DNA of 64,000 nt from an uncultured Pseudomonadota bacterium (GTDB lineage Bacteria; Pseudomonadota; Alphaproteobacteria; RF32; CAG-239): assembly GCA_902788365.1 (NCBI GenBank), contig CADAJN010000005.1, positions 70,475 to 134,474 of the forward strand, in the 5' to 3' direction. This document shows positions 43,035-51,982 of the stretch, piece by piece (the stretch's first letter is position 1; each line of letters starts with the position of its first letter). The notes beneath the pieces are model-generated. The model had not been told where the DNA came from and made no database searches. It worked only from the letters and a program-made list of their open reading frames with translations. The translations under genes were made by a program, and so were the position numbers.

Positions 43035-44267
43035 TTATCCCTCAAAAAACATATAGGCAAAACCGATTGCCGCCACAATGCCGACAAAATCGGCAAACAA
43101 CGCACACGGTAACGCCGCGCCGGTTTTAGAAATTTTAACCGCACCGAAATACAGCGCAATCACATAAAATGTGGTTTCGGTAGAACCTTGAATGGTTGAT
43201 GCCACAAATGCCGGAAAACTATCGGCGCCATAGGTTTGCATGGTTTCAATCATCATGGCGCGCGCACCGTTACCGGAAAGCGGCTTCATCAAAGCTGTCG
43301 GCAGTGCCGGAATAAAATCGGTATTAAGCCCTAAACCGGCAAACATTTTTTCAAAACACCACACAACGCCGTCTAAAATACCGGAATAGCGCACCATGGC
43401 AATTGCCGCCAGCATTGCCACCAAATACGGGATAATTTGCACAGCAATATTAAAACCTTCTTTGGCACCGGCAATAAATGTTTCATACAAATTGAGCCGC
43501 TTAATGGCACCATAAGCTAAAAACAGCGTAATAAAACCCAAAATCAGCGCATTACCGACGGTTTCGGAATATTTAAGACGGGTTTCACCATCCAGCGCAT
43601 AAAAATAGGCACAAATACCGCCGACCAGTGCGAGTAAGCCGAGAAAATATGCCAAAATCACACGATTAAACACATGCAGTTTTTGGCTGATTGCTACTGC
43701 CCAAAAACCGGCCAATGTGGAACAGGTTGTGGCCAGCAAAATCGGCACAAACACCGCCGACGGATTGCTTGCCCCCTGCAAATGCCGATACATCAAAATA
43801 GAAATCGGCAAAACCGTAATTGCCGAAGCGTTAATCACAATAAACATTACTTGTGCTTTAGAGGCCATATCTTTATGTGCATTATGCTCTTGCAACTGCT
43901 CCATGGCTTTCAGCCCCATCGGCGTAGCGGCGTTATCCAAGCCCAAAATATTGGCGGCCATATTCATCACAATTGAGCCGATGGCTGGTGAATTTTGCGG
44001 CACGTCCGGCATGATGATTTTAAACAACGGCCGCAAAGCCTTGGCTAAAATTTCGGTTAAACCGGATTGTTCGGCAATTTTCAGCAAACCGAGCCATAAA
44101 CAAAGCATACCGGTCAAATTAAGCGCCAGCTGAAATGCGCCGGTCGCTGCTTCAAATAAATGATTGGAAAGCGTGGTCCATATCTCGGCGTTGCCAAGCC
44201 AAAAACTTTGCACCAACGCCGCACCAAAGCTCAGAATAAAAAATGCACTCCAAATAATATTCAGCAT
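43035..44267 (-). CDS. Nucleoside-recognition (gate) domain membrane protein, SpmA-SpmB fusion type
   Basis: 410 residues with about ten membrane segments and two gate-like halves: NMAANILGLDNAATPMGLKAM in the first (SpmA-like) and ALPTALMKPLSGNGARAMMIE plus STIQGSTETTFYVIALYFGAV in the second (SpmB-like). The family is annotated from spore maturation, but in non-sporulating bacteria its role is unknown, possibly transport. dtd begins 2 bases after its end; the GDYxxLxY gene ends directly upstream. Confidence 0.88.
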   Translation of the reverse strand: MLNIIWSAFFILSFGAALVQSFWLGNAEIWTTLSNHLFEAATGAFQLALNLTGMLCLWLGLLKIAEQSGLTEILAKALRPLFKIIMPDVPQNSPAIGSIVMNMAANILGLDNAATPMGLKAMEQLQEHNAHKDMASKAQVMFIVINASAITVLPISILMYRHLQGASNPSAVFVPILLATTCSTLAGFWAVAISQKLHVFNRVILAYFLGLLALVGGICAYFYALDGETRLKYSETVGNALILGFITLFLAYGAIKRLNLYETFIAGAKEGFNIAVQIIPYLVAMLAAIAMVRYSGILDGVVWCFEKMFAGLGLNTDFIPALPTALMKPLSGNGARAMMIETMQTYGADSFPAFVASTIQGSTETTFYVIALYFGAVKISKTGAALPCALFADFVGIVAAIGFAYMFFEG

Positions 44268-44672
44268 CTATTTTTTCCCGTCCGTAACATATTCCATATA
44301 AGTTTGCCCGTCAACCAGCAAATCAACAATCAGCGGCATGTGACTAGCGCTGTATGAAAATACCAGCTTAACATCGCCGGCATTAACCGCCGTGCTCAGT
44401 TTGCCGGAATGTTCTTGCTTCATATAAAAAGTATAATCCTTGGCAAAATCATTTTGCGGACAGCGTTTATCTGCAAATTGCGTGCAATCGGTTTTTTGCC
44501 AGTCCGGCTGCAAACGCATATAATAACCGGAGAAAAAGTCTTTCGGATCATAGCCGCGCACGGCAATTTCAACGCGATCAAAATGTGTCATTTTTTCATA
44601 ATACAGCATACCGCCGCCCAAGCCGACAACCGGCAAAAGTAATAAAGCCGCCAATATCTTATTTTTCATCAT
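44268..44672 (-). CDS. GDYxxLxY-domain membrane-anchored protein
   Basis: 134 residues, one N-terminal membrane anchor (LAALLLLPVVGLGGGML) and an external domain with GYDPKDFFSGYYMRLQPDW, the GDYxxLxY box (here SGYYMRLQ). Overlaps the DUF2157 gene by 14 bases; these two families commonly pair, as here. Function unknown. Confidence 0.82.
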   Translation of the reverse strand: MMKNKILAALLLLPVVGLGGGMLYYEKMTHFDRVEIAVRGYDPKDFFSGYYMRLQPDWQKTDCTQFADKRCPQNDFAKDYTFYMKQEHSGKLSTAVNAGDVKLVFSYSASHMPLIVDLLVDGQTYMEYVTDGKK

Positions 44673-45912
44673 TTTTCTCCCACAATTTTTTGCCGTATTT
44701 CATCAACAATAAGATGGTCACAATAACCAACAAACCGGAGCAAATCAGATAAATACCGAAATAGGTCAGATTATTCACATCGCCATATTCGCCCAAAATA
44801 CGCAACACGGCAGCCATAACTGCCACATTAAACCAACGCCGATTTTGCATTTTATATGCCCAAAACGCCGCACATCCGCACATAATTAGCGATGGAATCA
44901 AATCAAACATATCTTCGCAGAAAGTCCACACAAACCAAATCAACAGCGCTGCAAGCGACAGCCGAAGCAAGCGTTTCATTTTATTGCAGTATGCGTAAAA
45001 AGACATAGTCAGCAGGAACATAAACGGCAACTGTGTTTCTACGCTGTATGACGAGAAAAACCAGCGATAAGTTGTTTCAATATCAAGAGCCTTATTTGCA
45101 AACACATATAAAAATTCGGCCACTGCCGCGCCCAAAAACAGCGGCATAAAACTGCGCCGATTGCGCATTTTATTCAGTGCCCACACAATGGCACCGACCA
45201 CAACGCACGGCACCATAATTTCACGCACACAGCCGATGGTTAAATGCGGATAATTATTTGTCGCATAGTCGGCCGCGCGACTGCATAGCCCCCACAAAAT
45301 CAGACCGCTATAAAACCGTAGCGGGCTGACAACTTTTGCATCGGTTTCCGATTTGCGACCGACATAATATTCATAAGCCAAAATCAACAAATATGCGGCA
45401 ATGGTTGAAAGCGCCATATACCAATCGGCCGTTTGTCCGGTTTCCCATTCGCGGAAAATTTCATGACGAATACCGCTCATAATCATCGGCGGCAAATAGT
45501 GCAACCCGAAGAAAAACAGCGGCACCCAAAGCCATAACAAGCGCGGTGCCACCAAAAACAGCGGCCAGCTCAGCAAAGCCCATGTCAAACAGCCTTTTGC
45601 CACATCGGAACGCAGCTGAAAAATTTGTCCGATTAAACCGATGACAGCCATAATCAAAAAGGCATAAACCACGCACAAAACCTGTTTTAATACCGGTTTA
45701 TCGGCTTTAATTGTCCAGAAAACAGCACCGGCATTGATAACCATTAGAGCCAATGCGCCACCCATTTTAACCGCATTCGGAATTTGTTGCCAATTGGCCG
45801 CAACCAATGCGATAATACCTAACCCGACTAAAAACGAGGCAAAATAAAGCAATACCGTCATCCAATAATTTTCATCATGAACCGGTTTACTTTTCAATAT
45901 TTTTTCTGCCAT
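44659..45912 (-). CDS. DUF2157-family multi-spanning membrane protein
   Basis: 417 residues, about twelve membrane segments. The N-terminal part WMTVLLYFASFLVGLGIIALVAANW followed by QQIPNAVKMGG is the DUF2157 hallmark. Starts 1 base after argS ends. Partner of the GDYxxLxY protein; role unknown. Confidence 0.82.
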   Translation of the reverse strand: MAEKILKSKPVHDENYWMTVLLYFASFLVGLGIIALVAANWQQIPNAVKMGGALALMVINAGAVFWTIKADKPVLKQVLCVVYAFLIMAVIGLIGQIFQLRSDVAKGCLTWALLSWPLFLVAPRLLWLWVPLFFFGLHYLPPMIMSGIRHEIFREWETGQTADWYMALSTIAAYLLILAYEYYVGRKSETDAKVVSPLRFYSGLILWGLCSRAADYATNNYPHLTIGCVREIMVPCVVVGAIVWALNKMRNRRSFMPLFLGAAVAEFLYVFANKALDIETTYRWFFSSYSVETQLPFMFLLTMSFYAYCNKMKRLLRLSLAALLIWFVWTFCEDMFDLIPSLIMCGCAAFWAYKMQNRRWFNVAVMAAVLRILGEYGDVNNLTYFGIYLICSGLLVIVTILLLMKYGKKLWEKNDEK

Positions 45913-45913
45913 T

Positions 45914-47668
45914 TTATTCTTCTCCTTTATTTTCGGCCTTCAACATGACTTCAGGTGCTTCAATACCTAATAAATAAAGCATTAAGGTTAGCACATCACG
46001 CACCAGTTTTGCCAGCCGCAAACGCGAAGAAGCCAACGCCGTATTACCGGCGCTCATAATCGGACAAGCATTATAAAATGTGCTGAATGTTTGCGCAAGT
46101 GAATAAGTATAATCGGCAATTATGCTCGGCTCTTTTTCTTGGTGCGCACGCATGACCACATTATGTAATTGCGCTAATTTCAAAGCCAAAGTCCGTTCTT
46201 CCGGCGCTTGTAAAACAACATTTGCCGGTTCCAAACCGTTTGCTTGCGCCTTACGCAACACCGAGTTAATCCGCGCTATGGCATATTGAATATACGGACC
46301 GGTTTTACCTTCAAATTTGGCAAAATCGTCCAATTCAAATACATAACCGGAGTTAATTGTGTTTTTCAAATCCTGGAATTTAATGGCGGCCACGGCAATT
46401 TGTGAAACCATTTTTTCAATTTCTGCTTCACCGTATCCCTCAATTTCACCGGCTTTCGGCAACGATTGGCGCACTTTGTCTTTAGACATTTCAATCAGCG
46501 TTTCCAAATTCATCACGCCGCCATCGCGGGTTTTGAACGGCTTGCCGTCGGCACCGTTAACCGTGCCGAACACAATGTGTTTTAAACCTACATTTGGCGC
46601 AATACCGAGCTTTTGCACGCCTTCAAACACCTGCTCAAAATGCAAAGCCTGCCGACTGTCGGTGAAATAGACAATTTCTTGAGCTTTTAAATCATCAACA
46701 CGCATTTTGATGGTGGCAATATCGGTGGTATGATAGGTATAACCACCGTCCGATTTTACCAAAATAACCGGCGGTTTCGGTTTATTACCTTCTTCAAGGC
46801 GAATAATAACAGCGCCGTTATCTACCTTGGAAACACCTTTTTGCCGCGCCAACTCAACAATTTTACCGCAGGTTTCGTGCGCATCGCTTTCGCCCCACCA
46901 TAAATCAAAATTAACATCTAATTTGGCATAATTTTCTTTAATGGCTTTTACCGATTCGTTTCGCAAATGTTGCCACGCTGCACGCAAAACAGCGTCACCG
47001 TCTTGCAAAGCCGCCGTAATCTTACGCGCCGTTTCTTTGGCCGTTTCATCTTCTTTACAGCGAATGTTGGCGCGCTTGTAAAATTCGGTAATTTGCGCAA
47101 TATCATACGTTGTCACCTTATCCAAATTACCGTCCTGACGCATAATTTCTGCTAAAATCATGCCCATCGGCGTGCCCCAATCACCCAAATGCACATCACC
47201 GATTACATCGTTGCCGATAAAGCGCTCTATACGCCGTATAGCCTCACCGATAACGCCCGAACGCAAGTGACCGACGTGCATTTCTTTGGCCACATTCGGT
47301 CCGCCGTAATCCAGCACCACACGATGCGGATTTTCCGTTGTGCCGCAACCCAAACGCTCGTCTTGAGCAATTTTATCTGTATTTTGTGCAATAAATTCAT
47401 TTTTCAGCTTAATATTGATAAACCCAGGACCATCCACAGACAATGTTTCTACAAAATCGCACTTTTGCAATTCGGATACAATCGCCGCGGCAATTTCACG
47501 CGGATTTTTGTGCGCCGTTTTAGCTAATGCCAAAGCACCGTTACACTGAAAATCGCTCAAATCCGGACGATCCGACACTTTAACAAATGCAAACCGTGTA
47601 TCTAAGCCCAATTGATTAAAAATATCGGCCATTGCCGCGTTAATTTTATTTTCCAACAACAGATTCAT
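45914..47668 (-). CDS. argS: Arginine--tRNA ligase
   Basis: Class I synthetase for tRNA-Arg. 584 residues from ATG 47668 (AAGGAAG upstream; a 23-codon longer frame is rejected). HIGH motif as HVGH in GPNVAKEMHVGHLRS; conserved N-terminal Arg-S domain (SDFQCNGALALAK); C-terminal anticodon domain with YAIARINSVLRKA. First codons overlap the end of the upstream lipoprotein gene by 23 bases. Confidence 0.97.
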   Translation of the reverse strand: MNLLLENKINAAMADIFNQLGLDTRFAFVKVSDRPDLSDFQCNGALALAKTAHKNPREIAAAIVSELQKCDFVETLSVDGPGFINIKLKNEFIAQNTDKIAQDERLGCGTTENPHRVVLDYGGPNVAKEMHVGHLRSGVIGEAIRRIERFIGNDVIGDVHLGDWGTPMGMILAEIMRQDGNLDKVTTYDIAQITEFYKRANIRCKEDETAKETARKITAALQDGDAVLRAAWQHLRNESVKAIKENYAKLDVNFDLWWGESDAHETCGKIVELARQKGVSKVDNGAVIIRLEEGNKPKPPVILVKSDGGYTYHTTDIATIKMRVDDLKAQEIVYFTDSRQALHFEQVFEGVQKLGIAPNVGLKHIVFGTVNGADGKPFKTRDGGVMNLETLIEMSKDKVRQSLPKAGEIEGYGEAEIEKMVSQIAVAAIKFQDLKNTINSGYVFELDDFAKFEGKTGPYIQYAIARINSVLRKAQANGLEPANVVLQAPEERTLALKLAQLHNVVMRAHQEKEPSIIADYTYSLAQTFSTFYNACPIMSAGNTALASSRLRLAKLVRDVLTLMLYLLGIEAPEVMLKAENKGEE

Positions 47669-48017
47669 TTTCTTCCTTTTCTTCTTTTCTGACACACTTA
47701 TAATGTGCATGATTAGGCAATAATAGCTTGCCGTCAAAATACGTTTTTTTCACAAATTCGGCATAATCACCGGTTTTTTGTGCCACACACTCGGCATCGG
47801 CCATTTGCTGCAATTGCTCATCACTTGTAAGCCAACCGTTATAACAAATCACCGGTTTATCCGGTGTTGACGGTCCCGAATAAAGTTGACGGACATCAGC
47901 CACGCCTGGATTTCGTCGTCGGTCAATATAAGCCTCAAATTGACCGCATCCGCTCAAAAAAAACACAAATAAAGCCCCAAGGACTATTTTTTGACTAGAC
48001 AATTTTAAAATCTCCAT
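47646..48017 (-). CDS. Hypothetical lipoprotein
   Basis: 123 residues from ATG 48017. Signal peptide with lipobox FFLSGC, so the mature N-terminal Cys is lipidated. Mature part has YIDRRRNPG, CYNGWLTSDEQLQQMADAEC and a Lys/Glu-rich end; cysteine pairs suggest disulfides in the periplasm. A longer frame to 48104 adds another hydrophobic stretch and is less likely. Divergent from 48064, coupled to argS. Confidence 0.78.
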   Translation of the reverse strand: MEILKLSSQKIVLGALFVFFLSGCGQFEAYIDRRRNPGVADVRQLYSGPSTPDKPVICYNGWLTSDEQLQQMADAECVAQKTGDYAEFVKKTYFDGKLLLPNHAHYKCVRKEEKEENESVVGK

Positions 48018-48063
48018 TAAATTATACTGTAGTTTTAGAACATCATACACAAAGAATATTAAA

Positions 48064-48663
48064 ATGAAAAGTGAAAATAAATATATTGGCGACGATAAGT
48101 TCATAAAGTTTCTTGAGCACTATGCTTGTCCGACCCCGCTTGAAGTGGTCAAATTACGTTTTGCCGGTGCCATTTGCAGTCCGAACGGTGATTTGCGCCC
48201 GACCGATGTCATATCTTCATTGTGGGAAAATAATCAGTCCCCGCGTCTGTCCACAAAAAATGAAGCTGATTTATTCTTCAAATTTTTTATGGGTTTGTGG
48301 GATGAAATGTTTTCTGCTGTGGCCGAAAACAAAATTACTTTACCGAAAATTGCCCCGAACGATGACATAAAAGAGGTTTGCCGTTGTCGTTTTGAACAGC
48401 TGGAATTAGGCTTTGTAGAAGGCTTTTTCGGCGGCAAGGAAGACTTAAAAATTCCGGCTTATATTGCCGAGGTTGCCGATTCGCTCAGCCGTTTGGCGTT
48501 ATTATATCAAACTTTAGCGCAAAAAAGCGAAAACGAGAAAAATCATAAAAATATATTTGACGCTGTTATTGATTGTGATAAAATGGCGGTCAAATCCATC
48601 GCTTTTTTGATAGAAAATTATGTGTTACCGCATATTGAAGAATTAAAGCGCACCGTAAATTAA
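48064..48663 (+). CDS. Hypothetical cytoplasmic protein
   Basis: 199 residues, acidic, helical, without export signal. Segments FEQLELGFVEGFFGGKEDL and YIAEVADSLSRLALLYQTL recall UPF0149/YecA-type helices but I cannot confirm it. Several Cys (HYACPTPLE, CRCRFEQ). Next gene follows by 12 bases. Confidence 0.72.
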   Translation: MKSENKYIGDDKFIKFLEHYACPTPLEVVKLRFAGAICSPNGDLRPTDVISSLWENNQSPRLSTKNEADLFFKFFMGLWDEMFSAVAENKITLPKIAPNDDIKEVCRCRFEQLELGFVEGFFGGKEDLKIPAYIAEVADSLSRLALLYQTLAQKSENEKNHKNIFDAVIDCDKMAVKSIAFLIENYVLPHIEELKRTVN

Positions 48664-48675
48664 AGGAGTATGAAC

Positions 48676-49212
48676 ATGGACATCATTGAAGGATTGAAAA
48701 CACGCCGCTCGGTTCGCCGCTTTGAAGCAGGCAAAAAAATTGCACATGCCGATATTGAAAAAATTTTACAAGCCGCTTCTTATGCTCCGTCGGCACACAA
48801 TCTTCAGCCGTGGCATTTTGTGGTAATTGAAGATGCCGAAAAGCTGGCAGCTCTGCGCACGGTTCAGCCGTGGACGGCTTTTGCCAAAGACGCCTCCTGT
48901 GTTATTTTGGTTTGTGCCGATACCGAGGTTTCGTTTCATCGCGAAAAAGAAAACGAAAAGTGGAGCTATGCCGATATTGATGGCACACTGGCAGCTTATG
49001 GCGTTTTATTGGCAGCACACGATTTGGGTTTTGGGGCATGTTTTTGCGGCGCTGCGCCGATGCCTTTGGTAATTGACGGTGTGCAAAAAATGTTTAATTT
49101 GCCGCAAAACATCAGACCGGTCGCGATTATTCCGCTTGGTGTTCCGGCCGCGCCGAATGCACCGGTTAACGACCGCTATGATGCACAAAAAGTTCATTGG
49201 GGCAAATGGTAA
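48676..49212 (+). CDS. Nitroreductase-family flavoprotein
   Basis: 178 residues from ATG 48676; the ATG at 48670 is too near the AAAGGAG site. FMN-binding motifs TRRSVRRFE at the start, SYAPSAHNLQPWHFVVI, and HDLGFGACFCGAAPM (usual LGxG(a/s)xWxG region). Reduces quinones, nitro groups or similar with NAD(P)H. Upstream gene is 12 bases away. Confidence 0.9.
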   Translation: MDIIEGLKTRRSVRRFEAGKKIAHADIEKILQAASYAPSAHNLQPWHFVVIEDAEKLAALRTVQPWTAFAKDASCVILVCADTEVSFHREKENEKWSYADIDGTLAAYGVLLAAHDLGFGACFCGAAPMPLVIDGVQKMFNLPQNIRPVAIIPLGVPAAPNAPVNDRYDAQKVHWGKW

Positions 49213-49228
49213 AAATAGGAGATAATCA

Positions 49229-49837
49229 ATGAAAAAATTTTTATCCATAACTGTTGCCGTGTTATTTTCTTGCATAAGTGCACACGCCGATAACGCTGAT
49301 TTGACGCGTATTGAAAACTATCTGAACAATCTGCAATCATTGCGTGCCGGATTTGTGCAAATGTCCAGCAACGGCGGCACCGCCGAAGGAAAAATTTATA
49401 TTTCCAAACCCAGCAAAATTCGCATGGAATATACGGCACCGGACGAGATTTTAATTGTCGGTAACGGCGACTATATCATTTATAACGATAAAGAGTTGGA
49501 CCAAGTGACCAATATTGATTATAAAGATATTCCGGCAACCATGATTTTAACCCAAAAAATTCGCTTTGACGGAAATAATTTGCGAGTAACCGATTTTTAT
49601 AAGGACAGCGGACAAACTTCTATTACGGTTGAAACACCTAAAAACAAAGGCGTCAAACCGATTACGTTGACTTTTGATAACAACCCGTTTCGTTTGAAAC
49701 AATGGAAAGTGATTGACCAACAAAATATTGAAGTAACCATTTCGTTATTTGATATGGAAAGCGATGTCAGCTTAGCCGATAACTTGTTCAAATTTAATAA
49801 AAAAGCGACGACAACTTCAAAAGCGCAACGCAAATAA
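49229..49837 (+). CDS. lolA: LolA-like outer-membrane lipoprotein carrier
   Basis: Periplasmic chaperone that moves lipoproteins from LolCDE to the outer membrane. 202 residues, signal peptide [40 protein letters not shown] and [20 protein letters not shown] match the LolA barrel start. C-terminal 12 residues are Lys/Thr rich. AGGAG before the ATG; the stop overlaps the next start by one base. Confidence 0.9.
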   Translation: MKKFLSITVAVLFSCISAHADNADLTRIENYLNNLQSLRAGFVQMSSNGGTAEGKIYISKPSKIRMEYTAPDEILIVGNGDYIIYNDKELDQVTNIDYKDIPATMILTQKIRFDGNNLRVTDFYKDSGQTSITVETPKNKGVKPITLTFDNNPFRLKQWKVIDQQNIEVTISLFDMESDVSLADNLFKFNKKATTTSKAQRK

Positions 49838-50640
49838 TGACATATCCGCACTACTACAAGATTTTGGGTGTTGAAACAACGGCGTCTATGGAAGATATTA
49901 AGCATGCCTATTACCGGCTGGCCAAAAAATATCATCCGGATGCCAATCAGGGCAACAAAAAATCTGAAGAAAAGCTCAAACAAATTACCGAAGCTTATAA
50001 TGTGCTGAAAGATTACGGCAAACGTGCCGAATATGACTATTTTGGGCAACAGGCTCAAACCACGGCAAAGACACAAAAACCGTCGCAAACCAAGTCGCAA
50101 TCAACAGAAAAAGAAAATATTACCGATACTTCACAACCGCATATACGCTATAAGAGATCGTGGTCACAGATTATTTGGCACGAAATGTTTGCATTGATAT
50201 GTTTATTTTTATACGGCTGGATGCTATATGCCAACACTGATAAAAATGATCCTTACAACATCCATAAAACATTCCGTAATACCAGTAATATGCTGGTAGA
50301 AAAAATATCTCTCGGTTGGAAAAAAACAGATGAACTTTACCATAGCGATAAATGGAAGAAAAAAATTCTGTTTTTTCTCGCTTCGCAAAATCAGCCGCAG
50401 ATTTTAGATAGACTGCTGACATATTGGCCGGATGCCAACATTAAAGATGACAACGGCTACAGCTTGTTGATGCGCGCACCGACGGCGGAGACGGCAAAAG
50501 TTATTTTAAAACATGGTGCAGATATTAATTATCAGGCGCCGGACGGCCAAACCGCTTTTTCGTTTGCTTTGCACAATAATAATCAGGAAATAATTAACCT
50601 GTTGCGCAAACACGGCGCGCGTATTACTTGGAAAAAATAA
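49837..50640 (+). CDS. J-domain protein with membrane segment and ankyrin repeats
   Basis: 267 residues. Residues 4-68 are a J domain ([20 protein letters not shown], with the canonical His-Pro-Asp triad in KYHPDANQG). A basic linker, one membrane segment ([15 protein letters not shown], about 110-125), then two to three ankyrin repeats ([40 protein letters not shown]) to the end. It would recruit DnaK at the membrane through ankyrin-bound clients; the combination is unusual. Coupled to lolA. Confidence 0.88.
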   Translation: MTYPHYYKILGVETTASMEDIKHAYYRLAKKYHPDANQGNKKSEEKLKQITEAYNVLKDYGKRAEYDYFGQQAQTTAKTQKPSQTKSQSTEKENITDTSQPHIRYKRSWSQIIWHEMFALICLFLYGWMLYANTDKNDPYNIHKTFRNTSNMLVEKISLGWKKTDELYHSDKWKKKILFFLASQNQPQILDRLLTYWPDANIKDDNGYSLLMRAPTAETAKVILKHGADINYQAPDGQTAFSFALHNNNQEIINLLRKHGARITWKK

Positions 50641-50667
50641 AACCTGCCGCCAACGCAACAGGTTTTA
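50640..50667 (+). terminator. Terminator after J-domain gene
   Basis: AAACCTG (50640-50646) with CAGGTTT (50659-50665), then TTATC. The stem is short. Confidence 0.65.
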
Positions 50668-50690
50668 TCAATCTTGCAATCTGATCAGGC

Positions 50691-51047
50691 TTATACGGTT
50701 GCCATATGATATGCACCATATAAGGCCAACGCAATAAATGCAATCACTACCCCCAAAATAACCCAGAGAATAATTTGGGCGATGATTTCATCACTGTCCA
50801 TTTCAGCGACTTTGTCAGCTTGAGCCATAGTCGGTTTAAAATCAGAATACAGCCAGAAAACAGATATTGATGCCATTAAGATACAGGTTACCGCAATCCA
50901 ATGGCTAAAGAGCTGATTGTAAGCATAGTAATAGACAAACGATATGATAACCGCCAACATTAAACCGGTTACACATCCGATAAATAAACTTTTCAGCACC
51001 AGCCACAGGCCGAAAAGCGCTTTAAAAAAATACTGCCTCATAAACAT
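50691..51047 (-). CDS. Small multi-spanning membrane protein
   Basis: 118 residues with three or four membrane segments (ALFGLWLVLKSLFIGCVTGL, ISFVYYYAYN, WIAVTCILMASISVFWLY, ILWVILGVVIAFIALALYG). No ribosome site of note. Not recognised. Confidence 0.66.
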   Translation of the reverse strand: MFMRQYFFKALFGLWLVLKSLFIGCVTGLMLAVIISFVYYYAYNQLFSHWIAVTCILMASISVFWLYSDFKPTMAQADKVAEMDSDEIIAQIILWVILGVVIAFIALALYGAYHMATV

Positions 51048-51119
51048 AAATATTCGTTAATAATTTGAATTTGATTCTTTCATAGCACATTTGCGCAAAA
51101 TGTCCAGCAAAAAAATAAT

Positions 51120-51385
51120 TTGTAGATGCCTTGACCGCGCAAAGCGCGGAGGCATGACTTGTTTATATAATACCGCACTAAAGTGCGGGGATGCCTTCGT
51201 CGCTACGCTCCTCTGCATGACAAGAGGAAGGGAACGGCTCCTCTGCATGACATACTCTTTGTCATTGTGAGGAGTGCGAAGCACGACGTAACAATCTTCG
51301 GACGTAAGTCCGATAATTAGCACATTTACCGCACTGGCGTGCGGGGATGCCTACGCGTTCCGATGGAACGCTCTGCATGACAGTT
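51120..51385. repeat. Dispersed GTCAT-type repeat cluster (inverted orientation)
   Basis: Complementary versions of the repeat words of 4003, 12805 and 18225: GCATGACTTG, CCGCACTAAAGTGCGGGGATGC, GCTCCTCTGCATGAC, and the 60-base block around TCTTCGGACGTAAGTCCGAT that occurs inverted at 18312-18372. Next to palindromic element E. Confidence 0.8.
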
Positions 51386-51392
51386 TAAATTA

Positions 51393-51497
51393 AAACCTCG
51401 GATAATGAGCTTAATACGAAGAAAGTTTTCTCACACGGTGTAGATAGAGCTACATAAGTGAGAAAACTTTCAAGTAGTAAGCCATTAGACGAGGTTT
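51393..51497. repeat. Nested palindromic element, copy E (best formed), at the nfeD stop codon
   Basis: Outer stem AAACCTCG (51393-51400) with CGAGGTTT (51490-51497); second stem GCTTA (51409-51413) with TAAGC (51478-51482); third stem GAAAGTTTTCTCAC (51421-51434) with GTGAGAAAACTTTC (51458-51471), perfect over 14 pairs; inner stem TGTAG (51439-51443) with CTACA (51450-51454). It ends 4 bases before the stop codon of the minus-strand gene at 51502. Confidence 0.88.
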
Positions 51498-51501
51498 AAC
51501 T

Positions 51502-51972
51502 TTATTCAATAATTAAAAGCATGCCCTGATTTTTAATTCCCGTCACTTTTGCCGTATCACCGGACTTAAGCGGTTTTTCACAATAGGCCAGCCAGAATGT
51601 GTCGCCGATTTTGACTTTGGTTTGATGATCAACCACATCTTCGGCCAAAGTTACTGTTTCGCCAATATGTTGTGCCGCCGGATTATTTAAATTTTGATAT
51701 TCTTTCGGCGTTTGCATACGCTTAAAAATCCACCGATACGATAACCAGCCGATGATGGCAAAAACTGCCGAAAACGCGGCAAACCACATCAGCTGGGTGG
51801 TAAAAATCATCGGTGCGAAATAAACCGTAATACTCATAACAAAAGCGGCCAAACCGAACCATATCAGATATACACCGGGCACCGCTAATTCCAACAAAGA
51901 CAACACCAAACCGAGCATCACCCAATTAGTGACATCGGAATCAAACATCTTGGCAAAAATTTCTTCCAACAT
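51502..51972 (-). CDS. NfeD-family membrane protein
   Basis: 156 residues from ATG 51972 (AAGGAG upstream). Two to three membrane segments (WVMLGLVLSLLELAVPGVYLIWFG, LMWFAAFSAVFAIIGWL) and a C-terminal OB fold (IGETVTLAEDVVDHQTKVKIGD). The short NfeD1b type, usually paired with a stomatin/SPFH protein as here (11 bases). Role in membrane microdomain quality control. Confidence 0.9.
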   Translation of the reverse strand: MLEEIFAKMFDSDVTNWVMLGLVLSLLELAVPGVYLIWFGLAAFVMSITVYFAPMIFTTQLMWFAAFSAVFAIIGWLSYRWIFKRMQTPKEYQNLNNPAAQHIGETVTLAEDVVDHQTKVKIGDTFWLAYCEKPLKSGDTAKVTGIKNQGMLLIIE

Positions 51973-51982
51973 TATCAACTCC

